Part shown: piece after piece, positions 27,106 to 35,838 of the stretch
Layout of the letters: the number at the start of each line of letters is the position of its first letter
Numbering within the stretch: the stretch's first letter is position 1
Source of the DNA: JBBQXK01 sp052387255
Lineage (GTDB): Bacteria; Pseudomonadota; Alphaproteobacteria; Rhodobacterales; Rhodobacteraceae
Reading direction: 5' to 3'
Assembly: GCA_052387255.1 (NCBI GenBank)
Contig: JBQTJI010000019.1
Location: 62,001 to 126,000 of the forward strand
DNA length: 64,000 bases
Made by a program: the position numbers and the translations under genes
The notes under the pieces: generated by a model
The model's input: the letters and a program-made list of their open reading frames with translations, nothing else
What the model was told of the DNA's origin: nothing
Databases searched by the model: none

Positions 27106-30087
27106 ATGATCGACGTCCTGGATTTCGTCTGGAATGACCGGGCCGAAATTCCAGAACTGTGGTACTGGAAAATACCGCCCGCCGGACAGCAGGCCGACAA
27201 TGGCGGACCTGTGGCAATCGATGTCGATCAGGCCTGGGCGGTCGAGGCAATCGTCGGTGATGACCGCCATTTCGTGGGATTGCTGCATCCCGATCTGACC
27301 GAGCCGCCGCAGGTGTTTTTCCTGCCGACCGATTGCGACCGCATCGAACTGATCCGCGAGAGGCAGACGCTTGGGTTGCATCTGGTGAAACCGGGACCGG
27401 CCGAGACGGAAGAACTGCCGACGCGGACGATTGCCTTCATCTATCTGCGGGAACGCAAGGCGGCAGAGTTGCGCCATGGCATGGTCAGGTCTGCGAAGGC
27501 TGAAAGGATCTCCGCTGCGCTTGCCAAGAAAGCGCCAAGTGCCGAGTCCGGAGGGATCCCCTTCGATCCCGATGCCGATGACGCCGTCGCCTGGTTCATC
27601 AGCCGGGCGGACAGGTCACAGGCCAACGACTCCGATCTGGGCGTGCTGTATCCCGCCTTGCATGGCTTCGCGCGGGAGATCGACCATGTCAACCTGATCG
27701 GGCATGTGACAATGCGCCAGTCGCGCGCCAATGTGGCCGAGCGCCCGCTGTTTTCGCTGACGCTGCTGGGTATGCACGAGTTCGATTTCGTGCTGGAAGT
27801 CCCCCGTTTCAACAGCACATTCCAAAGGATCGACCGGGCGGCCCTGGTGGAGGACATCCTGCGGACGACGCATGTGATCCACTACCGGATGCGGCATTCG
27901 TTCACCTATCTCAATCCGGATACGCCCCTGCAGGCCCTGTCGCTGGGTCATCAGAGCGCCTTTCGTCTGCCCGCGATGGTCAGCTACAACCTGCTCGAGA
28001 ATTGGGAAACACTGGCCGAGGCGCTGCTGCTGATCGTGCTGATGCGGCAGGTTCCGCCCGAACCCAGGAAAACCAGACGGCGTGGCGCGGCGGCGGACCA
28101 CACCGCCGAAATCAGGACATGGCTGGAATCGCGGTTTCCGGCGATTGCCAGGATGGTCGACAAATGGGACGGTGATCAGGTTCACCCTGGCCTTGCGCCA
28201 TTCGGCGAACGCCTATCCGGGATCATGGGCGACATCAGGACGGCCTTCGGCAAGAAAGAGGTGCATGCGTTTCTGGCGCAGGATGCGCGTCTGAGGGCCT
28301 GGCTTGAGGACCAGAGTTTCAGGGTTTTGTCCGAGCGTCTGATCACAGCCATGGCCCCCGGCATTCCCCGAAGCGATCCGACGTTGAAACCCGAGGACGA
28401 GCAGCACCTCAACGAATTGTTGCGCGAGCTGGTCGAGACGATGCTGCGCCTGCCGGAAGCTGCCGGTCGTGTGGTGCGCGAGAACGACCAGCTTGTCCTG
28501 CACATGCTGCGGTTCCTGGCCGAACCGGGCGACATCGTGGTGGTCGTCGTGCCCAGGACGATCCTGCTGCGGATCGGGGTGGAAGAAGTGCCGGTTGATG
28601 TGCACCTGACGCTCAACAACGGCGTGGGGCAGATTGCCAGAGGCTCCACCAATCCGGGGCTTGGGCGGCCGGTGGCTCAGCGTGACGTGACGCAGGTGCC
28701 GCAACTGCCTGACGGACCACTCGTGATCATCATGCCCGGCGGCGTGAACTGCGCCTTGTTCTCGTCCGGCGATGGTTCGGCAGCAACGCTGATGGACGGA
28801 CGGGTGCTGGCATTGGTGGACGGCCCGGTCCGGCAGAAGGTCCACGAACTGCGCGGTCAGGGAAGCCTTGCCGCAAAGGGCGTGCCGGGTCTGAACGTGC
28901 TGGACGACTGGTTCAAGGCACGCGGGGTCGAGACGTGGTCCGGCGACGACTATCTGGCGCGCACGCTTTGGACCCTGCGCAAGTCGGTCGGAGACTTTTC
29001 GCGCCTGAGGTCCGATGACCTGCAGGTCGCGCGTCTGCGCACCGAACCGGGTTTTGCGACCCGCGACATCATGCAGAACTGGCAGGGGCAAAGAAGAAGC
29101 AGAACCGCCGTCAACCCGACGGTCCTTCTGATCGGGACCCTCAGCGACGCGGTTTCCGTTGCTCCCGATGCCGACATCGGGGCGACGGACAGTGCCGCGA
29201 TCTTTCGCAGGATCCTGCGCCTGACCATGGCGGGGCGCGCGGAATTCCTGCGGCGCGTGGATGAGGCGATGCAGGCGGCCGACTGGGGCAGACTGCTGGT
29301 GCCGTCTTCCCTGCTGGTGGAGGTGCCCGACAACGTACGGCCCGTCTGGCACGAGATCACCGAAGGGAACGCCAACCGCGACGCCTTGCGCGGGCGGACT
29401 GTCGAGGGTTATCGGACTTCGGGTGCCATCCTGGATGACCTGGCGCGTGAGGACCAGGACCTGCGGGACGATGCCACCTGGATCGCGGGGCTGGGAGAGC
29501 TGTGGCCAGCGTCGCCCGTTGCTGGCGGCCCGGTCCCCGACACCGAGGCGGCAAGGGGGCTCAAGACCGCCGCAGGCAGGCAGATGGTCCTGGCCGACCC
29601 GCGCCGCGCCGCGCTGGCCCGGATCATGCGGGGCGAGGCACTGACGGGAAAGTTGCAGGGCTTTGTCAGACAGGTCTTGCGGTCAAGCGACCTCACGGCG
29701 CGGATCAAGGCGCTGGCAGAAATGTATTCACGGACGGTCACGGGAACGCTGGCCTTTCCCATTGGCATCATGCGCCCCGATGCGCAGGATCATGCTGCAG
29801 CCCTTCACGCCCTGACGGCGTTCGGCATCGACGCGGGCGACCTTCTGACGCTGATCGCGTGGCGGGGGCTTGCGGATGACGCTGCGGAAACGGTCTCGGC
29901 GCTGGAGCGGGGTCTGGCGGGCGATGCCGACGGGGTGCTGAAGTATCTGGAACGGCTGGGGATGACCCGCGTGGACCTGCCCGCCGATGCCGTCCCGCCC
30001 GATGCCGTCCCGCCAGATTCTGCCCCGACAGAAGACCCGCCGGAGCCGACCGCCCAGGCCAAGGATGACGCAGCACCGGACCCCTAG
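27106..30087 (+). CDS. Large unrecognised soluble protein, first gene of the SEDS-associated block
   Basis: A 993-residue protein that I do not recognise. It has no signal peptide or membrane segment and no P-loop. The N-terminal 120 residues are alpha/beta and rich in aromatic and acidic residues ('PELWYWKIPPAG', 'HPDLTEPPQVFFLPT'). The middle contains helical stretches with 'RMRHSFTYLNPDTPLQALSLG', where hydrophobic runs such as 'ALLLIVLMRQV' look like buried helices, not membrane spans. Around residues 505-560 there are beta strands 'DIVVVVVPRTILLRIG' and the motif MPGGVN (543-548). The C-terminus is a Pro/Asp tail with a tandem 15-bp repeat (29986-30015). ATG 27106 was chosen because the N-terminal part of the longer ORF is unlike protein. 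It is followed convergently by the gene at 30102. Confidence 0.75.
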   Translation: MIDVLDFVWNDRAEIPELWYWKIPPAGQQADNGGPVAIDVDQAWAVEAIVGDDRHFVGLLHPDLTEPPQVFFLPTDCDRIELIRERQTLGLHLVKPGPAETEELPTRTIAFIYLRERKAAELRHGMVRSAKAERISAALAKKAPSAESGGIPFDPDADDAVAWFISRADRSQANDSDLGVLYPALHGFAREIDHVNLIGHVTMRQSRANVAERPLFSLTLLGMHEFDFVLEVPRFNSTFQRIDRAALVEDILRTTHVIHYRMRHSFTYLNPDTPLQALSLGHQSAFRLPAMVSYNLLENWETLAEALLLIVLMRQVPPEPRKTRRRGAAADHTAEIRTWLESRFPAIARMVDKWDGDQVHPGLAPFGERLSGIMGDIRTAFGKKEVHAFLAQDARLRAWLEDQSFRVLSERLITAMAPGIPRSDPTLKPEDEQHLNELLRELVETMLRLPEAAGRVVRENDQLVLHMLRFLAEPGDIVVVVVPRTILLRIGVEEVPVDVHLTLNNGVGQIARGSTNPGLGRPVAQRDVTQVPQLPDGPLVIIMPGGVNCALFSSGDGSAATLMDGRVLALVDGPVRQKVHELRGQGSLAAKGVPGLNVLDDWFKARGVETWSGDDYLARTLWTLRKSVGDFSRLRSDDLQVARLRTEPGFATRDIMQNWQGQRRSRTAVNPTVLLIGTLSDAVSVAPDADIGATDSAAIFRRILRLTMAGRAEFLRRVDEAMQAADWGRLLVPSSLLVEVPDNVRPVWHEITEGNANRDALRGRTVEGYRTSGAILDDLAREDQDLRDDATWIAGLGELWPASPVAGGPVPDTEAARGLKTAAGRQMVLADPRRAALARIMRGEALTGKLQGFVRQVLRSSDLTARIKALAEMYSRTVTGTLAFPIGIMRPDAQDHAAALHALTAFGIDAGDLLTLIAWRGLADDAAETVSALERGLAGDADGVLKYLERLGMTRVDLPADAVPPDAVPPDSAPTEDPPEPTAQAKDDAAPDP

Positions 30088-30101
30088 GCGATACCCCGGG
30101 T

Positions 30102-31499
30102 CTACCAGGCGTCGAACAGGTGCGGCTCTTCCGCCTGAAGCCGACCGATGACCTGGCTCACCGCGTCCGCAGCGGCGCTGCCGGGTTTCAGATAGGGTCG
30201 CCGGGCCTGTGCGATGCGGACAAACAGCGCGCGATGATGCCGCGCGGCAACGGTGAAGTGCCACTGCGACTGTTTCCAGTCCAGGGGGTTGGCAAACCGG
30301 GTGGCCAGGGCGGTGAAGATCGGTTGCGTCGCGGGACGCGCCGACAGCAGCACCATTGCCGCGATGAGCAGGCCATTCGTGTCCCGAAGCCCCGACGACA
30401 GCAGGGGTGCGAGGCAGCGCACCATAGGATCGCTGCCAGCCACATAGGCCCAGACCCGGTCGGACAGGAACCCCTCGCGCCGCAGGTGCAGTTCGAACAG
30501 GGTGCGTGTCCGGCTTTCCACATGCTGCCGCGTCGGGTCGGACGTGTGCAGCAGCAGACCTGCCGCGTCCATCAGGCGCAGCAGCGCAATCATGGCATCG
30601 TCGTCCCGTGCCAGAGGCATCTCATCGTCGCCCTCGCCGCCAAGCAGCGCCAGCGCCAGGGCTGGCGGCGGCGGCACGTCCAGCGCGTCGAGCGCGAGGT
30701 CGAGCACATCGCGGACCCGCCGCTTGCCTGCCGCCACCCGGCCTTGCCGCAGCCGGGCAAGGCGCAACGTCTGTCCCAGATCCAGTGCGTCGCGGCCAAG
30801 GGCCTGGCTTGGCCCGGACAGGATCAGGTCGACGGGCCTGGCAAGATGGGTCCAGCCGACCGCCACCGACAGCGATTGCCGCTGCGATGACTCCATGGCA
30901 CGGACGACCCGCAACAGGGCATCCGCATAAGTCCCCGCCAGCAGCGCACTGTTGATGCGCGTGGGACCGCCGCCCCCGCATGTCTTGAGCAGCGACAAGG
31001 CATCGGCGTCGTGGCGACCGGCCTCCTGCACCGGCTGGGTCGAGCCGGATGCGGACATGGGCACATCTGTGACGCCATCTTCGCGGCCCCCCAGCAGCCC
31101 GGTCAGGATCAGGCCGGCATGCTGTGCCCAGTCCTGCGGGGCATAGAACCACGACTGCATGCGAAGGCTGGCCGCCATCAGATGCGGCAGGGCCTCTTGC
31201 GGCGGGACCGAGCCATGGTAGCCGCCCTGCATCTGCACCCGGATCACCTGGACATGACCGGCGAGCGGTCGAATGAGCCAGGCCCCGTCGACTGCGGCAA
31301 CCGTATCGAGGCAGTTCGCGCCGGCCCGCGCCGCAAGCCCCAACGGCAAGGCGGCATCCTGCGCGAGGGTTGCGGCCCTGTCCCGATCTGCAGGTCCGGC
31401 ACACGCGACAAGAACCGGCCGACCAGTGCGGCTGTCGCAGGACATGACGATGGGTTCGACGCGCCGTGACGCGATCTCGGAAGAATAGGCCATGTGCAT
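30102..31499 (-). CDS. Unrecognised soluble protein within the SEDS-associated block
   Basis: A 465-residue protein of unknown family, transcribed against its neighbours. No signal peptide, membrane span or nucleotide-binding loop is visible. The N-terminal half is alpha/beta ('TGRPVLVACAGPADRDRAAT', 'WLIRPLAGHVQVIRVQMQGG'). The C-terminal half is helical and Leu/Ala/Arg-rich, ending 'QAEEPHLFDAW'. Starts at 31499 and 31493 (both ATG) are possible. It ends 14 bp from the stop of the 993-residue protein and starts divergently from the 834-residue protein, so a shared 290-bp control region lies upstream. Confidence 0.65.
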   Translation of the reverse strand: MHMAYSSEIASRRVEPIVMSCDSRTGRPVLVACAGPADRDRAATLAQDAALPLGLAARAGANCLDTVAAVDGAWLIRPLAGHVQVIRVQMQGGYHGSVPPQEALPHLMAASLRMQSWFYAPQDWAQHAGLILTGLLGGREDGVTDVPMSASGSTQPVQEAGRHDADALSLLKTCGGGGPTRINSALLAGTYADALLRVVRAMESSQRQSLSVAVGWTHLARPVDLILSGPSQALGRDALDLGQTLRLARLRQGRVAAGKRRVRDVLDLALDALDVPPPPALALALLGGEGDDEMPLARDDDAMIALLRLMDAAGLLLHTSDPTRQHVESRTRTLFELHLRREGFLSDRVWAYVAGSDPMVRCLAPLLSSGLRDTNGLLIAAMVLLSARPATQPIFTALATRFANPLDWKQSQWHFTVAARHHRALFVRIAQARRPYLKPGSAAADAVSQVIGRLQAEEPHLFDAW

Positions 31500-31742
31500 C
31501 CGTCTTCTGCTCGGTCGTGTTCTTTTTTCGTTCCGAACCTATGACCAAATCGCTAAGGTCTGCGGTCCGCTCCCGATTTTTCTGCAAGTTACGCCCATGC
31601 GATCTTCGCCGCCACTGCCCAGCCCTTCACCTTGCCGCGATTGTGGCGTGAAGTGGCAGATGCGCTACAGGAACTTGTCCCGGCATTCGAACGCCTTGCG
31701 CGGCGTTCTTCAACCATTGGCGGACGCTTGGGCCAAATGACC

Positions 31743-31772
31743 TTGACGTGATGGGCCCCGGTGACCTTAGGT
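31743..31772 (+). promoter_or_regulatory. Candidate promoter of the five-gene SEDS/transpeptidase operon
   Basis: TTGACG (31743-31748) and TTAGGT (31767-31772) with an 18-bp gap lie just before the GGGGGG ribosome site of the gene at 31790. The 290-bp divergent spacer (31500-31789) is clearly AT-richer than most of the window. The match is weak. Confidence 0.3.
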
Positions 31773-31789
31773 GAAGGGGGGATCGGGAA

Positions 31790-34294
31790 ATGCGAGTCAT
31801 GTGGGGCAGTGAATCGGCAAAGGTCCTGAAGTTGGTTTTCAAGGGCCCACCTTCGGTCAATTTCAGGAGAGAACGACCGGAACTCCGGATCGATGGAAGG
31901 ATTATCGAGACAAAGCGCCTGTTGCCTTGGCAGAACCGCAATGAACTTGAAGTTGTCTTGACGGACAGGCTTGTAGAGTTCGGGAACACGCCTGTCGATG
32001 CAATGCCGACAGATGGGCTATTCGGAGAAATTAATCTGGCAAAGGACAGCCTCGGTCAAACGACCCTGACATTTCCGATCATGCCCGACGACATCGCCAG
32101 GGGACGCATCGACTTCGTCAAGCTGGCATTCGCTTCGCCGCGACCGGATGGGAAGATCACCCTGGCCGGACTGGCGATCAGCCCACCCGCTTCGCTGCGC
32201 CTCAAGATCGCCATCGGGACGGATGATGTTCTGCCCGATGACGGCGGGCCGGGTTGGGCCACTCCGCTTGTCTGCTCGCATCCCGACGCAAAAGCCCGCA
32301 GTGCCGGAGAGTTGCGCGGCGCAGCCTTGCGAACGGAAATCACGCCGATACGAATCGACGGCAAGCGACTGATCGGCGAACTGGACCTGCCGTTCGACCT
32401 GCTCTTTGACGGGAACAACATTGCGTTCACCCCAACGGTCAAGCCGCCCCGAGCGGCAGAGGGCGACAAGGGCGGTGTCTGGGAGCGTGACGAGGATCCG
32501 CGGCGCACCAGAACGATCCAGCGGAAACTGCACGAGATCGTCGAGGTCATCCCGGCCACATTGGGCGGGGATTTCGACGGGCAACAGATTTGCCTTTGGT
32601 GCGACCCGACGGCGCAGGGTCGTCAGTGGACGCTGGCGGCACCCGGCGACCTGGCCGTCAAGATTTCGCCGAACAGTGCGGGCAAGGCCGTTGTGACCGC
32701 AACGGTCAAGCCGCTGGCTGGCGGAGACCACTCTTGGCGGCTGCACGAAGCTACGGAAACGTGGCCAGTGAAACTGCCTCTGGCCGGGTATACCCCGATT
32801 CGCCGGTTCTCGATGACGCTCAGGGTCATCGACAAGCACAATGCATCGTCCGTCGCGGACGTGACCATCGGTTTCGACGCCACGCTGACCCTGCACGAGA
32901 GTGCCTCGGATCGCTGGTACGACCTTGCCTCCGACGCAGAGGCAGAGGCGCTGCGCCCTCGCAATATGGACAATGGTCGCAATGATCGTTCGTGCCGACT
33001 GGCTGACGCATATCTTGCCAAGGTCAAGGCTGACGGTGCGACTGTTGTGCAGGATCGGCCCGTCGGGGATGGTGCGGCGGCGGCGACGAGCCAGGTCCTC
33101 GACTTCCCGAACGTCAGGCTGGTGTGGCGAAATCCCTGTGCGATCATGGTGTCGCCGCGGCAGGTACGCGAGCGTCTTGAAGCGGGCATTCGGGACGAGC
33201 TTGCGCGTCAGGCCTTTGCGTCGCGTCGGGGCCGCAAGAGACCTGCCGAGAGCCGCCCGTCGGTCACCCTGTGGTCCGCCCTGGCCAGGCCCGGGCAGGC
33301 ACGCGACTGCCTCTTGATCCATGCCCATGCGATGGAAGCCGGCGAGGCCCGGCAGCCCGCGCGCATCGGGTCAGGGGAACACGGTGCCGTTGCCCCTCTG
33401 CCATTCGGGCAAGCCCTGCTGCAGGAGACGGTCTACCAGGCGATTGGCGAGGCCTTGGGTTCGACATCGGAAGCCCTGTTCGGCTTTCCGTCGCTGTACG
33501 GTCCCGACCTGGGGGCCGGTTCCGACTGGGCGGAAATCGAAGGGGTCGAACGGACCATGCGACGCTGGAGCGGACTGCACCGGCATGTCGATCAAGTCCT
33601 TGGGTATCTTGCCGGAGAGCGGGCCGCCGACAACGCGCGCTTGAACGACGTGTGTCGACCGGGCCGTATGGGTCGGTCGGATGTGATCGTGCCGTACGGT
33701 TTGATCCAGGCCACGCAGGTCTGGAAGGCTGCCGGCCGATTGTATGGGGAAGCCTTGCGGCAGCTTTTGCGGGGGGCCTTTCGCGGCAAGTCCGGCATCG
33801 AGGTCGAGGTGATCGCGCCGACGGCGGCGGTGGCAAAGCTGGTCGCCGCCTGGTGTCCGAGAGGGTTGGGTTTGACCTACCGGGTGGCAGACGATCATGA
33901 GCCACAGTCCGGACGTCGCGGCGGCGATGATGTGTCGGGCCAAACTGCCCCCAACCCGGCCCCGACCGTGCAGCTGATCGCGCGAGAGGCGGCGCGGGGT
34001 GTGGCCTGGACGGTGCTGGGCAGTCGCATGGTGGACAATCACGTCATCTTCAACCTGCCGCAACCCGTTGTCGGCGATCAGAAACTGGCCGTCCTGCACA
34101 ACGCTTTCCCGCTGGACGAGACCGGCGGGCCGGTTCTGGCCGGCAATCCCGTCGCGGGGCTCTGGGCGGGATGGTTGGATTGTTTGGACGTCGCTCCCGA
34201 CTCTGTTCAGATCAGGCTGCATGTTGACGCGGAAAACCTGGACGCGACCGAGGTGGGCCGGGCCGAAGGGCCGGTCGCGGCCGATGCGCCTTGA
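31790..34294 (+). CDS. Large unrecognised beta-rich protein, first gene of the SEDS/transpeptidase operon
   Basis: An 834-residue protein of unknown family with no signal peptide or membrane segment. Residues about 1-380 look like several beta-sandwich modules (alternating strands such as 'ELRIDGRIIETKRLL', 'GELDLPFDLLFDGNNIAFTP', 'RRFSMTLRVID', 'DVTIGFDATLTLHES'). Residues 450-830 are alpha/beta, with 'NPCAIMVSPRQVRERLEAGI', 'LFGFPSLYGPDLGAG' and a conserved-looking 'SDVIVPYGLIQATQVWKAAG'. ATG 31790 has a GGGGGG ribosome site at eight bases. Four more genes follow in the same direction up to the SEDS protein. It could be a cytoplasmic scaffold, but there is no direct evidence. Confidence 0.72.
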   Translation: MRVMWGSESAKVLKLVFKGPPSVNFRRERPELRIDGRIIETKRLLPWQNRNELEVVLTDRLVEFGNTPVDAMPTDGLFGEINLAKDSLGQTTLTFPIMPDDIARGRIDFVKLAFASPRPDGKITLAGLAISPPASLRLKIAIGTDDVLPDDGGPGWATPLVCSHPDAKARSAGELRGAALRTEITPIRIDGKRLIGELDLPFDLLFDGNNIAFTPTVKPPRAAEGDKGGVWERDEDPRRTRTIQRKLHEIVEVIPATLGGDFDGQQICLWCDPTAQGRQWTLAAPGDLAVKISPNSAGKAVVTATVKPLAGGDHSWRLHEATETWPVKLPLAGYTPIRRFSMTLRVIDKHNASSVADVTIGFDATLTLHESASDRWYDLASDAEAEALRPRNMDNGRNDRSCRLADAYLAKVKADGATVVQDRPVGDGAAAATSQVLDFPNVRLVWRNPCAIMVSPRQVRERLEAGIRDELARQAFASRRGRKRPAESRPSVTLWSALARPGQARDCLLIHAHAMEAGEARQPARIGSGEHGAVAPLPFGQALLQETVYQAIGEALGSTSEALFGFPSLYGPDLGAGSDWAEIEGVERTMRRWSGLHRHVDQVLGYLAGERAADNARLNDVCRPGRMGRSDVIVPYGLIQATQVWKAAGRLYGEALRQLLRGAFRGKSGIEVEVIAPTAAVAKLVAAWCPRGLGLTYRVADDHEPQSGRRGGDDVSGQTAPNPAPTVQLIAREAARGVAWTVLGSRMVDNHVIFNLPQPVVGDQKLAVLHNAFPLDETGGPVLAGNPVAGLWAGWLDCLDVAPDSVQIRLHVDAENLDATEVGRAEGPVAADAP

Positions 34295-34383
34295 TGACGG
34301 AATGATGCGGACACGGCATCGAGCATTGCGCTGTCCTGTGGTCCCGTTCCGGCCAGTGCCAGGGCCAGGGCCATGGTCAAGCG

Positions 34384-35661
34384 ATGCCTGATGCAGGGGT
34401 TCATCATGTGCTCCTGTTCTGCCAGAACCGGATCGACGCGATCCAGCTGCTGCTGGCCTTCGAGGCGCGCTCCGGCGACATCCCCGAAAGACTGCGCGAT
34501 GTTGGCGAACCGACGCTGATCGATTGCCTGGAGGTCGGTCATGCCTGGGGCAATCCGGCCCGGTCGCTGACGATCAGCTTTCCGACCGAGAACGAAGGCT
34601 GCGGAACCCTGCCGCGCCAACTGGTCCGGCGGTTGCTGGCGATCTTTGGCGGCAACCTCAACGTCGAGGGAAGCCAGACCGAGACATTGCCGGTGATCGC
34701 ACGGGACATCGCCACGATCACCGGCACGCTGACCTTCGGGGCCGGTCGGCAGACAACGAACCTGTCCGTCAGCTTCCATGTCGTGGGGCTCGGGGACGAT
34801 CTGGCGAATGCGGCGGCGCTCTGCGAACCCATGGACCGGGGAGAAGTGTCGATCATGGTCCTGCAGCGGATCCTTCCGCCGGGCAATGGCGAGAACGGCA
34901 ACATCCTGGTAAAGGCGCTCGAGGTGCTGAACAGGATCGTGGCCGCCAGGTCGTCGCAAACCCCCAAAACCACGCTTGTGAAAAGGGTGAAACAGAAGGT
35001 GGGCGCGCTGCTGGTCGAAACCGCTCCCACAGGCCCCCCGCTGACGCTGGTCGTCCTGGATGCCCTGATGCCCTTGGCGGGGTTCGAGCGACCGACGGAC
35101 TGGCGCGACTTCATGCGCATCCTGGGTGCCATCTTCGATGCCGGCGGACACCGGTTCCGCAAGCCGACCGACCTGCACGCCCAGGCCATGATCGAACGCG
35201 AGGACATCCGCCGACTGATCGAGCTCAGCTACAACCGCCAGGACGCCGACATCCTGCGGGTCCTGCGCGATTTCAATTCGCGTGGCTGTACGGAAGAGAT
35301 CGTGCTGTGCGGAATCGAGGGGTTCGATTCGCAGACCGGATCGGTGGCCGTCATGCCCAGCGGCGTGAACCCGACGATCCTGGCCATGAGCCGAGGGTCG
35401 GACGCCGCCATCGCGTCGACCGCGACGTATTCAGCCGAAATGTCTGCCCAGTTCAGGTCGGAAACCGGCGTCTCGCCCGTCGAATCAAGCATCTTTGGTC
35501 CATCGGCGGCGGTGATCTGGCGGCAGTCGCTGGGCCAGGCGAATTTCGACGCTGTCGCGTTTGCAAACATCGGCAAGACCCGGTGGCGGCCGTTCAACCT
35601 GCAGACGGTATTCGACACCGCATTGCGCAACCTGCTGCGCCCCGCGTCGCGAGAAGGATGA
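34384..35661 (+). CDS. Unrecognised alpha/beta protein in the SEDS/transpeptidase operon
   Basis: A 425-residue soluble protein of unknown family. It opens with an alpha/beta fold ('GVHHVLLFCQNRIDAIQLLL'). A basic helix-rich middle ('TTLVKRVKQKVGALLV') and then 'RRLIELSYNRQDADILRVL' follow. Near residue 320 is the strand-turn 'SVAVMPSGVN', which resembles the MPGGVN motif of the 993-residue protein. There is no obvious ribosome site before ATG 34384, which lies 89 bp after the previous stop. Probably a partner of the other block proteins. Confidence 0.68.
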   Translation: MPDAGVHHVLLFCQNRIDAIQLLLAFEARSGDIPERLRDVGEPTLIDCLEVGHAWGNPARSLTISFPTENEGCGTLPRQLVRRLLAIFGGNLNVEGSQTETLPVIARDIATITGTLTFGAGRQTTNLSVSFHVVGLGDDLANAAALCEPMDRGEVSIMVLQRILPPGNGENGNILVKALEVLNRIVAARSSQTPKTTLVKRVKQKVGALLVETAPTGPPLTLVVLDALMPLAGFERPTDWRDFMRILGAIFDAGGHRFRKPTDLHAQAMIEREDIRRLIELSYNRQDADILRVLRDFNSRGCTEEIVLCGIEGFDSQTGSVAVMPSGVNPTILAMSRGSDAAIASTATYSAEMSAQFRSETGVSPVESSIFGPSAAVIWRQSLGQANFDAVAFANIGKTRWRPFNLQTVFDTALRNLLRPASREG

Positions 35662-35838
35662 CGGGCTCGTTTTCTGTTGCCCGTTTTTATGTTGCCAGTG
35701 TTTCGAAGGCTGCCATGATGACAACATCGGGAGGGACGCATCGTGATCGCTATCACCATTGCCGGGCTGCACGTCGTGCATGACATGGTCCGACGATTTG
35801 TCCGATCATCCCGTGGCTGATCGTTAAGGACGCCCGAA

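Noticed and set aside
31492..31740. 82-codon ORF in the divergent spacer
   Set aside because: No ribosome site, no family resemblance, and it overlaps the start of the minus-strand gene at 31499.
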